The position numbers and the translations under genes are program-made. Shown here piece by piece: positions 10,912 through 23,032 of a stretch of DNA of 64,000 nt. Position 1 is the first letter of the stretch. Each line of letters starts with the position of its first letter. The notes under the pieces were generated by a model. That model was not told the DNA's origin. It made no database searches and saw only the letters and a program-made list of their open reading frames with translations. The DNA is from Gymnorhina tibicen (taxonomy: Eukaryota > Chordata > Aves > Passeriformes > Artamidae). The stretch lies in assembly GCA_013399875.1 (NCBI GenBank), contig VXAZ01005695.1, forward strand, positions 186,001-250,000, written 5' to 3'.

Positions 10912-13200
10912 GTAAGTACTATTGCTTCACACACACACACAAAAAAGGGAAAAAGATGCACTTCTGCAAATGAATTAGAATAACTTCTGGAATACTGGGT
11001 GTTGTCAATAAAATTTGTTTGTTTCTGAGAAAATTGAAATGTTTTCTCCCTGTTAATTAAGTAGGTCTTTCTGTGTAGATCTAAAAATAAATAGGGGAAT
11101 GAAAAAGCTAAATGAACATGGAAAATTAGTAAATTCAAAACTAAATCACAGTACTTGCAAATTTTAAAGTATATTAAAAATTCCTTTAACCCTAGAAAGT
11201 AATTTATTCTCATTAAAAGTTCCCAGTAGTGCATAGCACTCAAAACAAGTTTTCTATAATTTTTCTTGTGTATTTTATTTCCTCAGTTATTTCTAAGCAC
11301 AAAGATGCTCAAAGAATTTTGATTCATGGGCAATCTTCTAGATTAATTTCTAATAAATGGGAATGTTACATTTCACACAATGCTTTTTATTTATTTGTTG
11401 TTAGTTACAAAGGGAATGGGTGAATAGATGAAAGTATGAGGGCACAGATGTTTTCAGAACTCTTAATGGAAATGTGATTAGAAACAATCTTGGTAAGTGG
11501 CTTACATGGAGAAAGAAACTATTTTTTAAGTCAATGATGTGCTGTGCTATTTCTGCTGTTGTTCTCGAGACTCTTCTGTTATTCTTATACAGTGATAGGT
11601 AAAGTATGAGATCTGTGTTTCATAACAAAATGATGAACTAGTCTATAGCAGCAGTCTATAAAATAACCAAGAGTATATGAAACCATGCAAAACTCTTTAC
11701 CAGGTAGTCTTGCTATAATGACTTCTGAACTACTTGAAAAAATTTGAAAGTGGATAAATTTTTTATTTGTTCCAGCATTTGGAAAGTAAGCAAAACCTGG
11801 CGTGAAATCATTATACAAGACAGAAGTGCAGATAAGAGGAGAAAGTTGTACACGAAACAGCTGAAAGAAGCAGCTCGGGTAAGGTGGTTTCTTTTTCCAA
11901 GTGTGAAAGAAGATAGAAGGAAAGAGGAAACATCTTGTAAAGCTACAGAAAGGTAACTTGACAGAGACAGTTCCAAAATGAGCAGGTGATGGATTCTAAC
12001 AGGAGAATGTAATGGCTCTTACTGGTTTTCCGTTGACTGCAGTTGGACTACTAGTCTTTCAACCATGTAAGACTCCTACTTACCCTTTTGCCCTTTCTTG
12101 AGAATCCTGTAGGATCTCTTCCTTGACTAATTCTAGCTTTAGATTTTAAATCCTGCTCATACCATTGTGCCATGCTGTTCCTCATTGTCCATTTCACTCT
12201 AGTCTGCAGTGCTGTAGGACCCGCTCTAGACTACTTCCTGATTATTTTCAGGTCTGCTTCTGTCACAGTGTATTTGTGAACATCAGAAGGATCTATAGAA
12301 GGTTTTTTAAGGGGCATCTAGAAAATTAAGCTTATTAATAGCAGTATTTTTTTTAAGATCTTCCACATGATACATGCAGACTTGCTATTGAGATGTCCTA
12401 ATTTAGAAACATGAGCACCAGTAGAGTGTGCTAAAAGACAGTAATCTTTTTATCCTGCTCATGGGACTTGGTTTGTAATGATCTCTCTCTTGATCTCTCG
12501 CTAAATATAAACATTAATGGTAAATACTTGCAGTATATATAATTTTCTTTTCTTATGTGTTGTTGCAGAGGGAAAAACCCAAGCAAGTAAAATCCAGATG
12601 CAAATCCCAAATGAAATAAAATCCTCATTTGCTTCCCCTTTTTTTTTTTTTTATTTTATAATTATAAATTACCAGGAATATTTATTGAAGGCTGAAGATG
12701 CTGCTACAAGACTTAACATTCTCAATAGATCTGCTCTAAGGCCTGTTCAAGCTCAAGCCAGAACTCCTATTTTACAGACACCACCTTCATACACTGAACT
12801 TACACCTAGGAGATGCAGTTCTGTTCCCCACTCAGCCAGTAGGCAGGAAGAATACATGAAAGTAGGTATCTAAGAAATGCTTCACTTTCAGTTTTTAGAA
12901 AGCTTTCATTTACAAGACTGAATAGCTCTTCTCTCTCTCCTCTTGCTACAGGTTGCTAAAACTCTGTTCACAGATGAAGCTCTAAAACCCTGTCCAAGAT
13001 GTCAATATCCTGCTAAATATCAGTTGGTAAAGAAACGGGGACTATGTAGCAGAGAAACATGTGCTTTTGAATTCTGTATTTTATGTCTGCATGCATTCCA
13101 TGGGTCAAAAGAGTGTAATACTTTATCTGCAAAACGGAAGAATAAAAAAGATGCTCCACCAGGAAGTGCCCAAAGCAAAAGAAATTTAAAAAGACTCTAA
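9440..13200 (+). CDS. FBXO43: F-box only protein 43 (EMI2/ERP1), complete coding region, four exons
   Basis: FBXO43 binds and inhibits the anaphase-promoting complex (APC/C). It keeps cyclin B stable and holds eggs at meiotic metaphase II until calcium arrives at fertilisation. The coding exons are 9440-10911, 11776-11878, 12676-12861 and 12952-13200. All junctions are GT-AG, and the joined frame is 669 codons against about 708 in human. Visible parts: a CaMKII-type RKAS site (residues 114-117), DSGYNS (303-308), an RRLST site of p90RSK type (352-356), an F-box-like region (about 448-505), an RSAL destruction-box motif (543-546), a zinc-binding region with cysteines 601, 604, 619, 624, 629, 632, His637 and Cys642, and a final Arg-Leu tail. 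The start at 9440 aligns with the mammalian start; 16 upstream codons stay open only as far as the splice acceptor. The identification rests on near-identical C-terminal motifs recalled from the mammalian protein. Confidence 0.96.
10927..10941 (+). repeat. Short CA microsatellite in FBXO43 intron
   Basis: A run of CA dinucleotides begins about 15 bases after the donor of the first coding exon. It is too short for a confident length polymorphism. Confidence 0.6.
11776..11878 (+). CDS. FBXO43: FBXO43 second coding exon (rest of F-box)
   Basis: It starts after TTTGTTCCAG and ends before GTAAGG. Its first base completes serine 491, followed by [11 protein letters not shown], the conserved tail of the F-box-like region. 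It encodes residues 491-525 and ends in phase 0. The 34 full codons align with the mammalian exon. Confidence 0.93.
12676..12861 (+). CDS. FBXO43: FBXO43 third coding exon (destruction box)
   Basis: It is preceded by a T-rich tract and ACCAG, and followed by GTAGGT. It encodes residues 526-587, including AEDAATRL and [14 protein letters not shown]. The RSAL motif is the RxxL-type destruction box thought to act as a pseudosubstrate for APC/C. Both ends are phase 0. Confidence 0.93.
12952..13200 (+). CDS. FBXO43: FBXO43 last coding exon (zinc-binding region and RL tail)
   Basis: It follows a 90-base intron with a CT-rich acceptor (CTTGCTACAG). It encodes residues 588-669 and the TAA stop. The zinc-binding region has pairs CPRC, then C-x4-C, C-x2-C, His and Cys. 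The protein ends NLKRL, and the terminal Arg-Leu is the tail through which EMI-family inhibitors dock on APC/C. Confidence 0.96.
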   Translation, partial: VAKTLFTDEALKPCPRCQYPAKYQLVKKRGLCSRETCAFEFCILCLHAFHGSKECNTLSAKRKNKKDAPPGSAQSKRNLKRL

Positions 13201-13480
13201 ATTTGTAAGGCATGTAACTCCTTACATTTAATTCCTTTTCCCCTCCCCCTAAATTCCTAATCTTGTTCCTATTCTTCCTAAAGGTATGCATTTTGAAAGT
13301 ATCATCCTGTTTGTTCTTGCTGACTTACCAAGACAACCTCTCATGTATATATCTTAATTAACATAGTATATTTTTGTTTTTTAAAAAATGAACATTTAAA
13401 AATATTTTATGCATTGTTTTACCTGTTGTGTAGTAGGTAGGAACTTACTAACATCTTAATTTTTAAATAAAGTGTCTTAA
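13201..13480 (+). terminator. FBXO43: FBXO43 3' untranslated region and polyadenylation signal
   Basis: A canonical AATAAA lies at 13466-13471, about 266 bases after the stop codon and within AT-rich sequence. Cleavage would be expected shortly after, near 13485-13500. This is the first clear signal downstream of the stop, so I take it as the likely transcript end. Confidence 0.6.
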
Positions 13481-13499
13481 ATGTAGTCTTCAGTATTTA

Positions 13500-15957
13500 G
13501 CTTTCAGCACTTCATAGATGTTTAAAAATGTGATTCTTGTCTTAAAGACAAATTAAAGAAAATTATTTCTAAAAAGGTCTTTGAAATCGGATTTATTTAT
13601 TCACTTTAAATTACAGTAACCGTTTTTAAAATGTCTCAAAGCAGGGCAGTATGTACATTTGCAAAAAATACTTCTATTTATATAAATGTTGATATGTCAA
13701 AACCAATATATTAGTTGTCTGAATTTTTTATTGGAATACTTAATTTGTTGTTCTCTTAGCCTCTGTCTAAATTCTCTTAGCTATTGTCTGGAAGTCAATA
13801 GCATAGTAATTTATAAACTAAACTGATGCTTTGTGGATAGTCTGTTGTACTGAGTTTTACAAAGTCTTTGTCTTGAAAACTTCAGGTAATACTGTATATA
13901 TTCACATATCTTAAAATGCTGTGGCATCACCTTTGCTGTTGTGAAGTTACCTTTATGCTTAACTTGACTTCAGCTCCCAGATACCAGGTCACCTTCACAC
14001 TTCTACTTGAGCTAAAGGATTATCTACAGCTGGAAATCCCTCTTTCTCTATCTCTAGTTTAATTAAGGGAATTCACACATTTTGCTCTTGAACTAAATAT
14101 GCTGATCTGTTGTAGAAAACTAACTCAATCTACCTCTTGGACCTCAAACAGTTTTTGTGTGGTTTTGGTTTGTATCCTAGCAATTACAAATAGCTTGAAA
14201 TACAGTAGACAGAAATGGACACAGTAGTTCTATGAAGATATAACATCAATTGACTTCGACAACTGATATTGTCCTACTTGTACTTTCAAAAATTTCATTT
14301 GTCACATGCATATTGCAGAACACTTGTCAGCTGGTGTTTATTCCCCACTTTCCCTCTGATGTTGTCTTTTGTGTTATATTTTTGATGATGTTATTTTACT
14401 GTGTGTATTTGTAGGTAAGCCTCAACACTGAGCTATTTTAAAAAGTCTGATTAAAAAAAAAAACAACAAAACCAACAACCAAAAAAGAGCTTTCAAGTAA
14501 ACCATAAGCTTTGTATTTGCCTCTTTTAATATTTATTCACACATCCTTTTATTTTTAGTGTCTAAAAATTCAAGTAGCATCTAAGATTTTTTCTTATTTT
14601 TTCTTTCTTTATTTCTTTTTACGCTATGTGTGGATGTTTAAGCCCAATGGACCAGGATAATACACTTCAGGATGTTCTAGAAACATCACTTCTTATTTCT
14701 CATCTATAACTGTTGTGATCCGTAATTTGGTTAGTACTTTTACCATTCTTGATTTTTGGCATAGTAGTTTTACATAGCATTTGGAAGGAGGAGAGACAAC
14801 ATGGTTAACAAAATGGTATAGAAGTGTTAACGTTAACTCTGTTAACCAAACGTTATCAATAAAGGAGTCAACTCAGTATATCTGCCAGAAGATGCCATGT
14901 TTATTGCATAAATGTAAGTATCAACACTTTAATTCCATACTTATCTGTGTTTGCTGAGCCCTTGCCTTGTTCTTAGGTTAGACTGATAGCAACTTGAAGA
15001 CTGCTCTGTCTATTCTAAGGCAACAGTTGAGGTAAAGGATTTGGGGGCAAGCTAGGGAATATAGAGTATATGTGCATATAGGTTTGGATTAGGAAGAATG
15101 GAATTCATTACAGGGGAGGAGACTGAAAGTGGGACAATGATTAAATGATTTGATTTAATATTTGCATTTCTCTAATTGTTTAGAACTTTAGGTGTTCAAG
15201 GTCTACTTAAAAGTTAATTAAGTTCAAAGAACCATTGGATTTCTTCTTTATTCCTTAGGTATATAAGAAGTAAGTATACATTTTTAGAAATGCTTAATAC
15301 TTTCTATTAAAGGTTAAAATGAACAGCTTTCTAGAGAGGAAGTTATATTACACAAGAATCTGAATATATGTCATTTATCTTTATAATAATTTGGATTAGT
15401 TTTGTTTCTTGCTGTTGAATTACCAAATAAAGTAGGGGATGGTAGTAAATGCAATGCAGATTAAGTATTACATGTCGTAACACTTCAGACTGCTCTTGTC
15501 ATCACTGCATGTGACCTTTGCTAAATACCGGTATCGCTAAAATGTCTCTGCATTTAAAGCTTTTTTTAAAATATTCTTGAAATTTATGGGCAAGTTATGA
15601 TAGGCAATGAGAGTATCTAGCTCGCTTTCTGATGTGGAGTGTTGCAGCACAATCCAGAAATACATGGGGTTCAATAGTCCTGAAAGTGTTACTGAAATAG
15701 GTGCATCTTTGAGTGGAAAACCATATAGGAATTCAGTTCAAGAATCAGTTATTAAGTATCTTTGAGAAAATTTGGTAAAGAGTTGTGTTACCTTTTGCTA
15801 ATATCAGAACAATTCAGGGAGGATAGAGTAAATTGATTCTGGTACAGGCACTGTTTGTTTTTAAAGGTAGTATCTTTGATGTCTACAGTATCCATTCAAG
15901 AAGGAGTAGTTTGAAAGGAAAAAAATACTTAAATCCTATTTCACAACTTTAAACATT
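13500..15957. other. AT-rich intergenic sequence
   Basis: No gene or clear transposon is seen. A poly-A and ACAACAAAACC-type low-complexity run lies at about 14450-14490. Four GTTAAC motifs cluster at 14804-14846. Confidence 0.4.
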
Positions 15958-16125
15958 TTTTCTCTTTTTTGGCATATTTAGAAGTTTCTTGGGTTTTTTT
16001 TCCTTCTCAGTCTGTCTCAAAAATATCTTCTTGAATCACACATTTTCTCTTTTTTGGCATATTTAGAAGTTTCTTGGGTTTTTTTTCCTTCTCAGTCTGT
16101 CTCAAAAATATCTTCTTGAATCACA
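15958..16125. repeat. Perfect tandem duplication, 83 bases, period 85
   Basis: The stretch 15958-16040 is repeated base for base at 16043-16125, with two bases between. Both copies contain the same T8 run and A5 run. The perfect identity, homopolymers included, means either a very recent duplication or an assembly artefact. No coding frame is involved. Confidence 0.95.
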
Positions 16126-17639
16126 TGTCTCTTGCTCAGTTGGGTCTATCACAAATGTAATCTAGTGATTACAAATGTAATATATGCTCTAGTGTCTGGG
16201 TGAAGTGTGCTCTCTGTGGTCGTCACTGCTATACCAGAGATGAGGGAAGTGAGAAAGCTAGACTTCTCATCTCTGGGTAAATGTACTCTATGACAGTGAG
16301 AATTTTTTTTTTAAATTTCTTTTAAAATAAAGTTAGCTTTATGCCTTGACACAAGGGAGAAATAAAATAGTGATGTTATTCTTTACCTACACATTAAGTA
16401 TATCTACTAGAACACAAGGTATATGATAGCTATCTAATAGTTTGGGTGAAAGGAATCAAAATTCTTTCATTGTATGATTGCTTTATTGACAGAAATTAGG
16501 TATTTGGGGTAGGAGAGTGGAAGTAAGAGTCTCTGTTAGTATGCTTTTTTGTCTATACTGTATCTCAGTTAGTCTCCATCACATATCACGAAGCTATGAG
16601 TCTGGACTTTGCTGAACCAGCAAAGGAGAACATAAGTTCTTCATTAAAAAACAAACAGCCAACACAAAACCAAACCACCCCAGCACACCAACACCACCCC
16701 TAAACCCCCAAAATGACGACCCACCCCACCTCCCTTCCAACAGAAAAAACTCAAAACGGAAAACAGCTTACAAGTATCAGGGAATCTAGGGATTCATATC
16801 TAGTATCTTTCTTTTTCTACTGGGCTGAATTAATTCTTGGAGACCTGAGGTTAGGCACTAGCATAGATAAGAAGGATGCAAAAGTGCTCCTGGAGTAGAA
16901 ATAATGTTCAAGAGTATTCTAAAATATCTTGCCCATGGTTATTCTCCAGCTCAAGATTTCTTCTTACAACTGACAACAGATTTTTGGAAAGGGAGGAGTG
17001 AATTGTCTTTCACTCTGGAACATGGTGATATAACGTTCAAGATAATATTCAGGTTAGTATAGGGCTGCTGAAAACTTTATTTTTGCAATCCTTATTTCCC
17101 TTCAGACAGACATGATCTATAGTGGGAGGAGTGACATTGCCTACAAATGCCCAGGGAATGAATTCAGTTTTCTGACCATGATGGTTTGAGCCAGAACTGT
17201 GGGCTTAAATTCTAAAACAGGATTATTGGAAGTAACCTTTTGCTGCTGACAGATGTTGCTGCAAGAATTTTACTTCATAAATCTTTTTTTTTGGAGCAGC
17301 GACCATAAACCTCAAGTGGTTTGTGAGAAGGAAATTGAAATTACTTAAGTCTCTGATCATTCTTTCCTTGGTGACAAGAATGGAAGAGCTTAGGCAAAAA
17401 ATGCTTATAAATCTTCGGAATTGTTTATAGGGTAGGGAATGTTAGTATGTTTTATCACTAACTAGCCAAAAATGATTTAAAAATTTTTGTTCATTAAACT
17501 AAGGAGCTCAACAACATATGTCAGATCATTTTCCTGTTCCATATAGTGGTTATTCTTTGGAACACCTTAGGCAATTGAGGCCATGTTGGTTAATTTTAAT
17601 ACAAGAAGTAATTTCTTTTATTTCTGTTTTCATAAGCAC
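16126..17639. other. AT-rich intergenic sequence with an A/C-rich patch
   Basis: No gene recognised. At about 16645-16745 the + strand is almost only A and C, a strand-asymmetric low-complexity patch; the short open frame across it is a composition effect. Confidence 0.4.
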
Positions 17640-18260
17640 ATGAAGAAATACAGCAGTGTCAGATTAGAAAGGGACTCCTGGACTCTAGTGCCAAGCTCTT
17701 ATGTCAGCTCCTCAAGTTCTGTCTTAAAACTGGTTAAAATACTGTTCCATTACCATGTTGGTGACCTATTCCAGATTGCTCTACTAGTCACTTAACCTGT
17801 TGCCTTATTTTTAGCATTGCTATTAAAACAGCTATTCTGTATATCTGATCCTTCTATTAGACTTTTATTCCCCAATATTATGATTGTTCTTTCACTGACA
17901 AAAATCCTCTGAATTTACTCTCATTTCTTAAGACAATCCAACAACAGATATTATGTCTAACAACTCCTCACTCTATCCACTGGAATCTATTCTTTGAATC
18001 AATTCAACCAGTATTCCAAGTGAAACCTCCTCAAGACCTCAAATAATATTGTGGCTTTCTTTCCTCTACAAGAAATACTTTGACCAACGCATACTAAGAT
18101 AAACATTTCTTTTATAGGTCTTCTGCACACTCGTGGTTCAGTCACTTGGTGTAGTACTCCCCCATTCTTCTCACAAATTTTGAAAAGATCCTTATTTTTT
18201 GCCATTAATTTGTACTGAACCTTAAGTGTGTAACCTCATACTTTGTTCTTCTAAGCTTCA
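17640..18260 (-). mobile_element. Very old CR1-like LINE remnant
   Basis: Weak but ordered similarity to reversed CR1 is visible. There is an 'AGAAAGGGACTCCTGGA' opening, a 'CTATTCCAGATTGCTC' stretch like the CR1 'CTGTTCCAG' block, and 'TATTCCAAGTGAAACCTCCTCA', which resembles the conserved 'CAGGTGAGGCCTCACAAG' block. It is heavily decayed and carries no useful open frame. Confidence 0.4.
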
Positions 18261-21200
18261 GGCTTTTTTCTTTCTCTGCTTGAGTCTTGTTTTGATGTAG
18301 TATTTGATGTGATTATATTATATTTTTACAGGTGCAAATTTTTTGTCTGTACTGAATCTTACAGGATTTTTTGATGCAAAAATATCTAGCAGGTTCTGTT
18401 ATCACTTGTCAGATGCCACAGCAGAACCTGACTGCTTTTTGGGAATGATGTATTTATTTTTAGTTAAACAAAAACAAAGCTTGTTTTCACTTTCTTACTT
18501 TCTGAGCTCTGATTAGTTGAAATACCCATTACTAAAAGACTTAACACATTTTTCTCTTTGACAAGCTTCTGGAGAGTGTTAAAACCTACCCAAACTTGTC
18601 AAAAGCCTAAATGCTAGTACAACCTTATTGAGCTAGGTGCTAATGGATGAATAGTAATGAAATCAACTCTTCAGCTGAAAATATTGATGATATGACATTT
18701 TTAATGAACTTATAAGCACTGTCAAACATTCAAAGTTTCATATAAAAGTATACTTCTGACTTGAAGACTGGAGTTCAAGTGTTAAAAGCCCCTCTAATTT
18801 TCCCCCTCCATGCTTGAACACTCATTCTGAAAGCAATTCTGCCACAGTGTTGTGTCTTAATTCTGTAGGCACCTTTAACCTCTCTGTAAGCAAATGGGAT
18901 GTGGAAACCATGCATGTATTTCAGCTGCTGCTTTTCATTCTGGACTCGTAGTGAAAAACCTATTTCCATAAACTACTTAAACTTAGATATTGTGTCATGA
19001 CTAGAACCAGCTGAAATGGTAGAAGGATAGTAGCTTTGGAAAAAGAGGGAGAGCTAGTTGGGAAGCAGTAGTACCCTAGATAAACTTAGTAATGCTTGGT
19101 AAAAATTATCGTTTGGAGCTACAAGATTATTGCTGAATCACTGCACAACTGCTGAGTAGTCTTCCACTTTAGCAAAAGTGTTAATTATCATCCTAAAGTG
19201 CTGCTGGTGCCTAAATGGAGGACTCCTATCTCATGTTCACTGAGCAGGCACTAAAGTTCCTAAAGTCCTGAATTGGGTGTGATACATTATTAGGGGCCTG
19301 AAGAACACATCTCCTACAAGTTCTTTGTTCTGCCAGGACTGTACCACAGTACCCAGCCTATACGTAGACCACTGGGATACAAAATGAAATTTACCTCTGG
19401 TATGAATACATCACATTTTCCTGGTGCACGTTTTGATGGATTAGATGCTATGGAGATTGTGGCCATAGCAACATTTTTGGCTTTTAAAAATGAGTTCTGC
19501 TTGTGTTGTAAACATTCATTCCTCTTTTGAAAAGATTTGGACAAAAGCAGCACTCTCATGAATATTGCAATTTTAGTCTTAATTTTCCTTCATCCTTTTT
19601 CCCTTGTGTACTTGTATTGTATGTACAAAAACTATTATTGGGATGCAGTTACCTTTCAGCATTTCTGCTGAAAGTGTTTCTGTTAAGTAATTGTTTAAGA
19701 CTCTGTATCCCAAATAGCCATAATATGAGAAAGTACAATGGGTCCCACTTTCTGCTTCAAACAGAAATGCTCACTGGGACGCTGTTTAAGTTCCTATTCT
19801 GGACTTTTTCCTTGGCCTAAATAATTGTCGTAAAGTAGTCCTGGGAGAATGTCATACAACATGGAATAGATATTAAAAAAACCTAATTCTTGAAATGCTA
19901 TACTCAATTAACTTACCTAAGTGTGAAACTGTGTTAATGTTGAACTGCTTTCCTCACTGAAAATAGCCCTGAATTTCAAATGCTGAGGATAAAATATCAC
20001 AAGGGGGCACCAAAGGTTTTTCTTACAGAACAGAATTCTAGTTTTCTTCCTCTTTAACCCATACACACTGATTCAACGTTACAACTGCAAAATATTTTGA
20101 ATGGCTTAAAGCAATGGTGGCCATAATTCTTGCCCCCGGGAGCTGCATACCAAAATCTACAAGAGGAGCAGGCATCCTGGGAAGCAGTTCGGATGGTATT
20201 ACTTCTCCAGGGCCTCCTTTACAAGGTAAAGCTGTGCTGGGCCCACAGCCAGGTCCTACAGCAACCAGGCAAGATCATGGAATTATAGACTGGCCCGAAC
20301 AGTGCCTCCTGGCTCAGTTCCTCTCTCAGCCAGAGACCTGGATTATCCAGCAGTCTCCATGCCAGGCTAGAGTACAAAACATAACTCTTTCATGGAAGTG
20401 TTGCAGTTGAAGCATTTGAGAATTGGTAGCTTCAGGAGCTGCAAGCTCCGGACTTTATTCCCCAAGTACAGAAAATATATTGAATAATAAAATCCAATAT
20501 GGTTTTATGATGTATGAATATTGTACAAGTGCCTCCTCTATCATGGTTTTTAAATGATCACAGGAAAAATATCATATACATTTTATTCATACTTAATTGA
20601 TGCTCTGAAGGCTTTAGTAAACAAGAAAGGGAAAACATTAACTTTTTTNTTTCCTTTTTTTTTTTTTTTTTTTGTCTGTTAAATGAAGACTGGGTGAGAA
20701 TTTGGTAACTTAAAGTGTTCTTTATTTTTTAACTAGGGACTCCTGGAGTCTAGGAGAGCAATAGGTAGTTAGGACAGTAAAATACCTACAAAATAAGACG
20801 GCTGTAATTTTTGGATGCTTTTCTGAAGCATTATTGAAACCTTAAGGAGCACCTACTAGTTACGGATTCTCATACAATTCTCAGTACCTGTTGAGTAGAC
20901 ACTGCTGTGTTCTTGAAGTGGAAGAACATGAAATATTTTTCTTTTTTTCCTCCTGATTCTTTTTCTCTGCTCGATCAGTCTCCCAGTCTATTTTGTTATA
21001 GAACTCCACAGCAACCACAGCAGTGTAACAAAAATGTGGGAACTGGTAGTCAGTGAGATGTTTTGTCTCAAACAGCACTGCTGGTATCCAGACTTGATGC
21101 ATCAGTAATATTTCACTTGGATAACTCAGCTGAGGAATCCTGGCTTTGGGGACTGCTGTTGACACCTGCTTGACAGCAAGGAAGGGAGGACATGCATGTG

Positions 21201-22436
21201 TTTAGTGTTTCTTATTGGTATTTGACACCTACTGCCAGGAGATATCTTCTAAAGGACGTGTTTGATGTTATTGGCATATGCTGTTCCTCTCTGCTGAAGC
21301 TTCTTCATTATGCCTCTTGCATTGGGCCTTTGGTGGACTGGAGCACCTGTTAAGCCATGATCAAGAAACTGACCTGACATAAACCAAGCTGTGAGTGACC
21401 CCAGAAAAAAAAGTAATGAAATGTACTTGCGCAGCTAGAAGTAGGAAGTGGTAGTAAATTTGAAAAGCTTAAATTAGTGCAGCCACAATGTATTACAAAC
21501 CATGACTCCAGTTTATCTACATGGAAAATAGATAATAGACAGTAACAATGCAATCTTTTGTACATAGTGCCAAAACTTTGGATACGTCCCCTGATAGTGA
21601 AATCTCTGTGAGAAATAACTGTCACAGTTTCTTCTGATCTGTATCTATATTTCAGCTGAAAGATATGCTACATGAACTGTAGTAGGGCTGCTAGCAAAAA
21701 ACTCTCTCTGCCTTGCTGTAGACTTATGCACCATGCCAATCTTTTTATCATGTATGTGGTTTGATAGCTGTGGCTCTAGTGATTCTTTCCTGATTTTCGT
21801 TGTCTTTGCAGAATTACTTTATTTCTAATAATAATTTCTGTATTTCTATTATTATTTGTAATAATTTTATTTCATAATCTTGCTAAATTATTTTTTCAAT
21901 TAAGTGTTAATGCTCCTTTCCAAAATTAGGAAAGGTAATGTGAAATTCTCCTAAAGCTCTAGGAGTTATGCCTTAAGACACTAATAGAAATTTAAGAAGG
22001 AATCAGATGACTGCAGGTGTCTATGCAGGAGGCATACACACTACTTGGCATGTAGGAGGTAGTAAGAGTACAAATGTATATCACAAATTGCTAAGTGGTC
22101 CTTCCAAATTCTGGTTCATTTTCCAGGTATGTCTCTGTATTCCCCTAATGTTTTTCAAGACCCATATTAAGCAAATGTAAATCAAACCTCACTTAAAGCC
22201 TTTAAATTTGATAAGACACCTCTACATTGTCCTGATAGAATACGATTATTATAGGAATCCTTGGGCTCATTGGCAAAATGGACAAGTCCAGAAGTATTCT
22301 CCAGTGACTATCCAAATAAAGACTTCTGTAGAGGTAAAGCTCTTTGGACTTCCCTCTGAGATTCTCCTCCAGTAGTTAAAGGTTTCTAATGTTGATAGCC
22401 CAAAGCTAAGTTACATTTTTTCCTTTACTGTTTCTG
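18261..22436. other. AT-rich intergenic sequence, no gene recognised
   Basis: No conserved exon, RNA gene or clear repeat is seen. A patch at about 20110-20410 is richer in GC than its surroundings and stays open for 98 codons on the + strand without a recognisable family. An undetermined base lies in a T run at 20649. Stop-rich frames elsewhere argue against coding. Confidence 0.4.
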
Positions 22437-23032
22437 GAATCATAGAATGGTTTAGGTTGAAAAAGCCTACTAAGATCACTGAGTCCAACCATTAACCTGG
22501 CACTGTGAAGTCCACCACTAAACCACGTCCCTAAGTGTCACAAGTTCCTTAAATACCTTCAGGGATAGTGACTCAACCACTTCCTGTGTAGCCTGTTCCA
22601 GTGCTGGACAATGGTTTTGGTGAAGAATTTTTTCCTAACAGCCAATCTAAAACTCCTCTGGCACAACTTGAGGCTATTTCCTCTTGTCCTATCACCTGAT
22701 ACCTGGGAGAAGAGACCTTTCAGGTAGTTGTAGAGAGTGATAAGGTTTCCCCTGAGCCTCCTTGCTCCAGGCTAAACATCCCCAGCTCCCTCAGCTGATC
22801 CTCACAGGACTTGTGCTCTAAACCATTCCCCAGTTCCACTGCCCTTCTCTGGACAAGCTCCAGCACCTCAATGTCCTTCTTGTAGTGAGTGGCCCAGAAC
22901 TGGACACAGCACTTGAGGTGTGGCCTCACCAGTGCCAAGTACAGAGGGACAATTGCTGCCCTGGTGCTGCTGGCCACACTATTCCTGATACAGGCCAGGA
23001 TGCTATTGACCTGTCCTATTTTATTTTTAAGC
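22437..23032 (-). mobile_element. CR1-type LINE, 3' fragment
   Basis: On the minus strand it shows [38 protein letters not shown], split here as [12 protein letters not shown] and [17 protein letters not shown], typical of the CR1 ORF2 C-terminus. The 3' end is near 22437. The copy is truncated at its 5' side and frame-broken, and it sits in the intergenic region. Confidence 0.9.

Noticed and set aside
16713..16898. Open frame across the A/C-rich patch
   Set aside because: It follows from a lack of T and G on one strand. The sequence is low complexity.
20114..20410. 98-codon open frame in intergenic DNA
   Set aside because: No recognised family, no splice context and no neighbours. The patch is only somewhat richer in GC.
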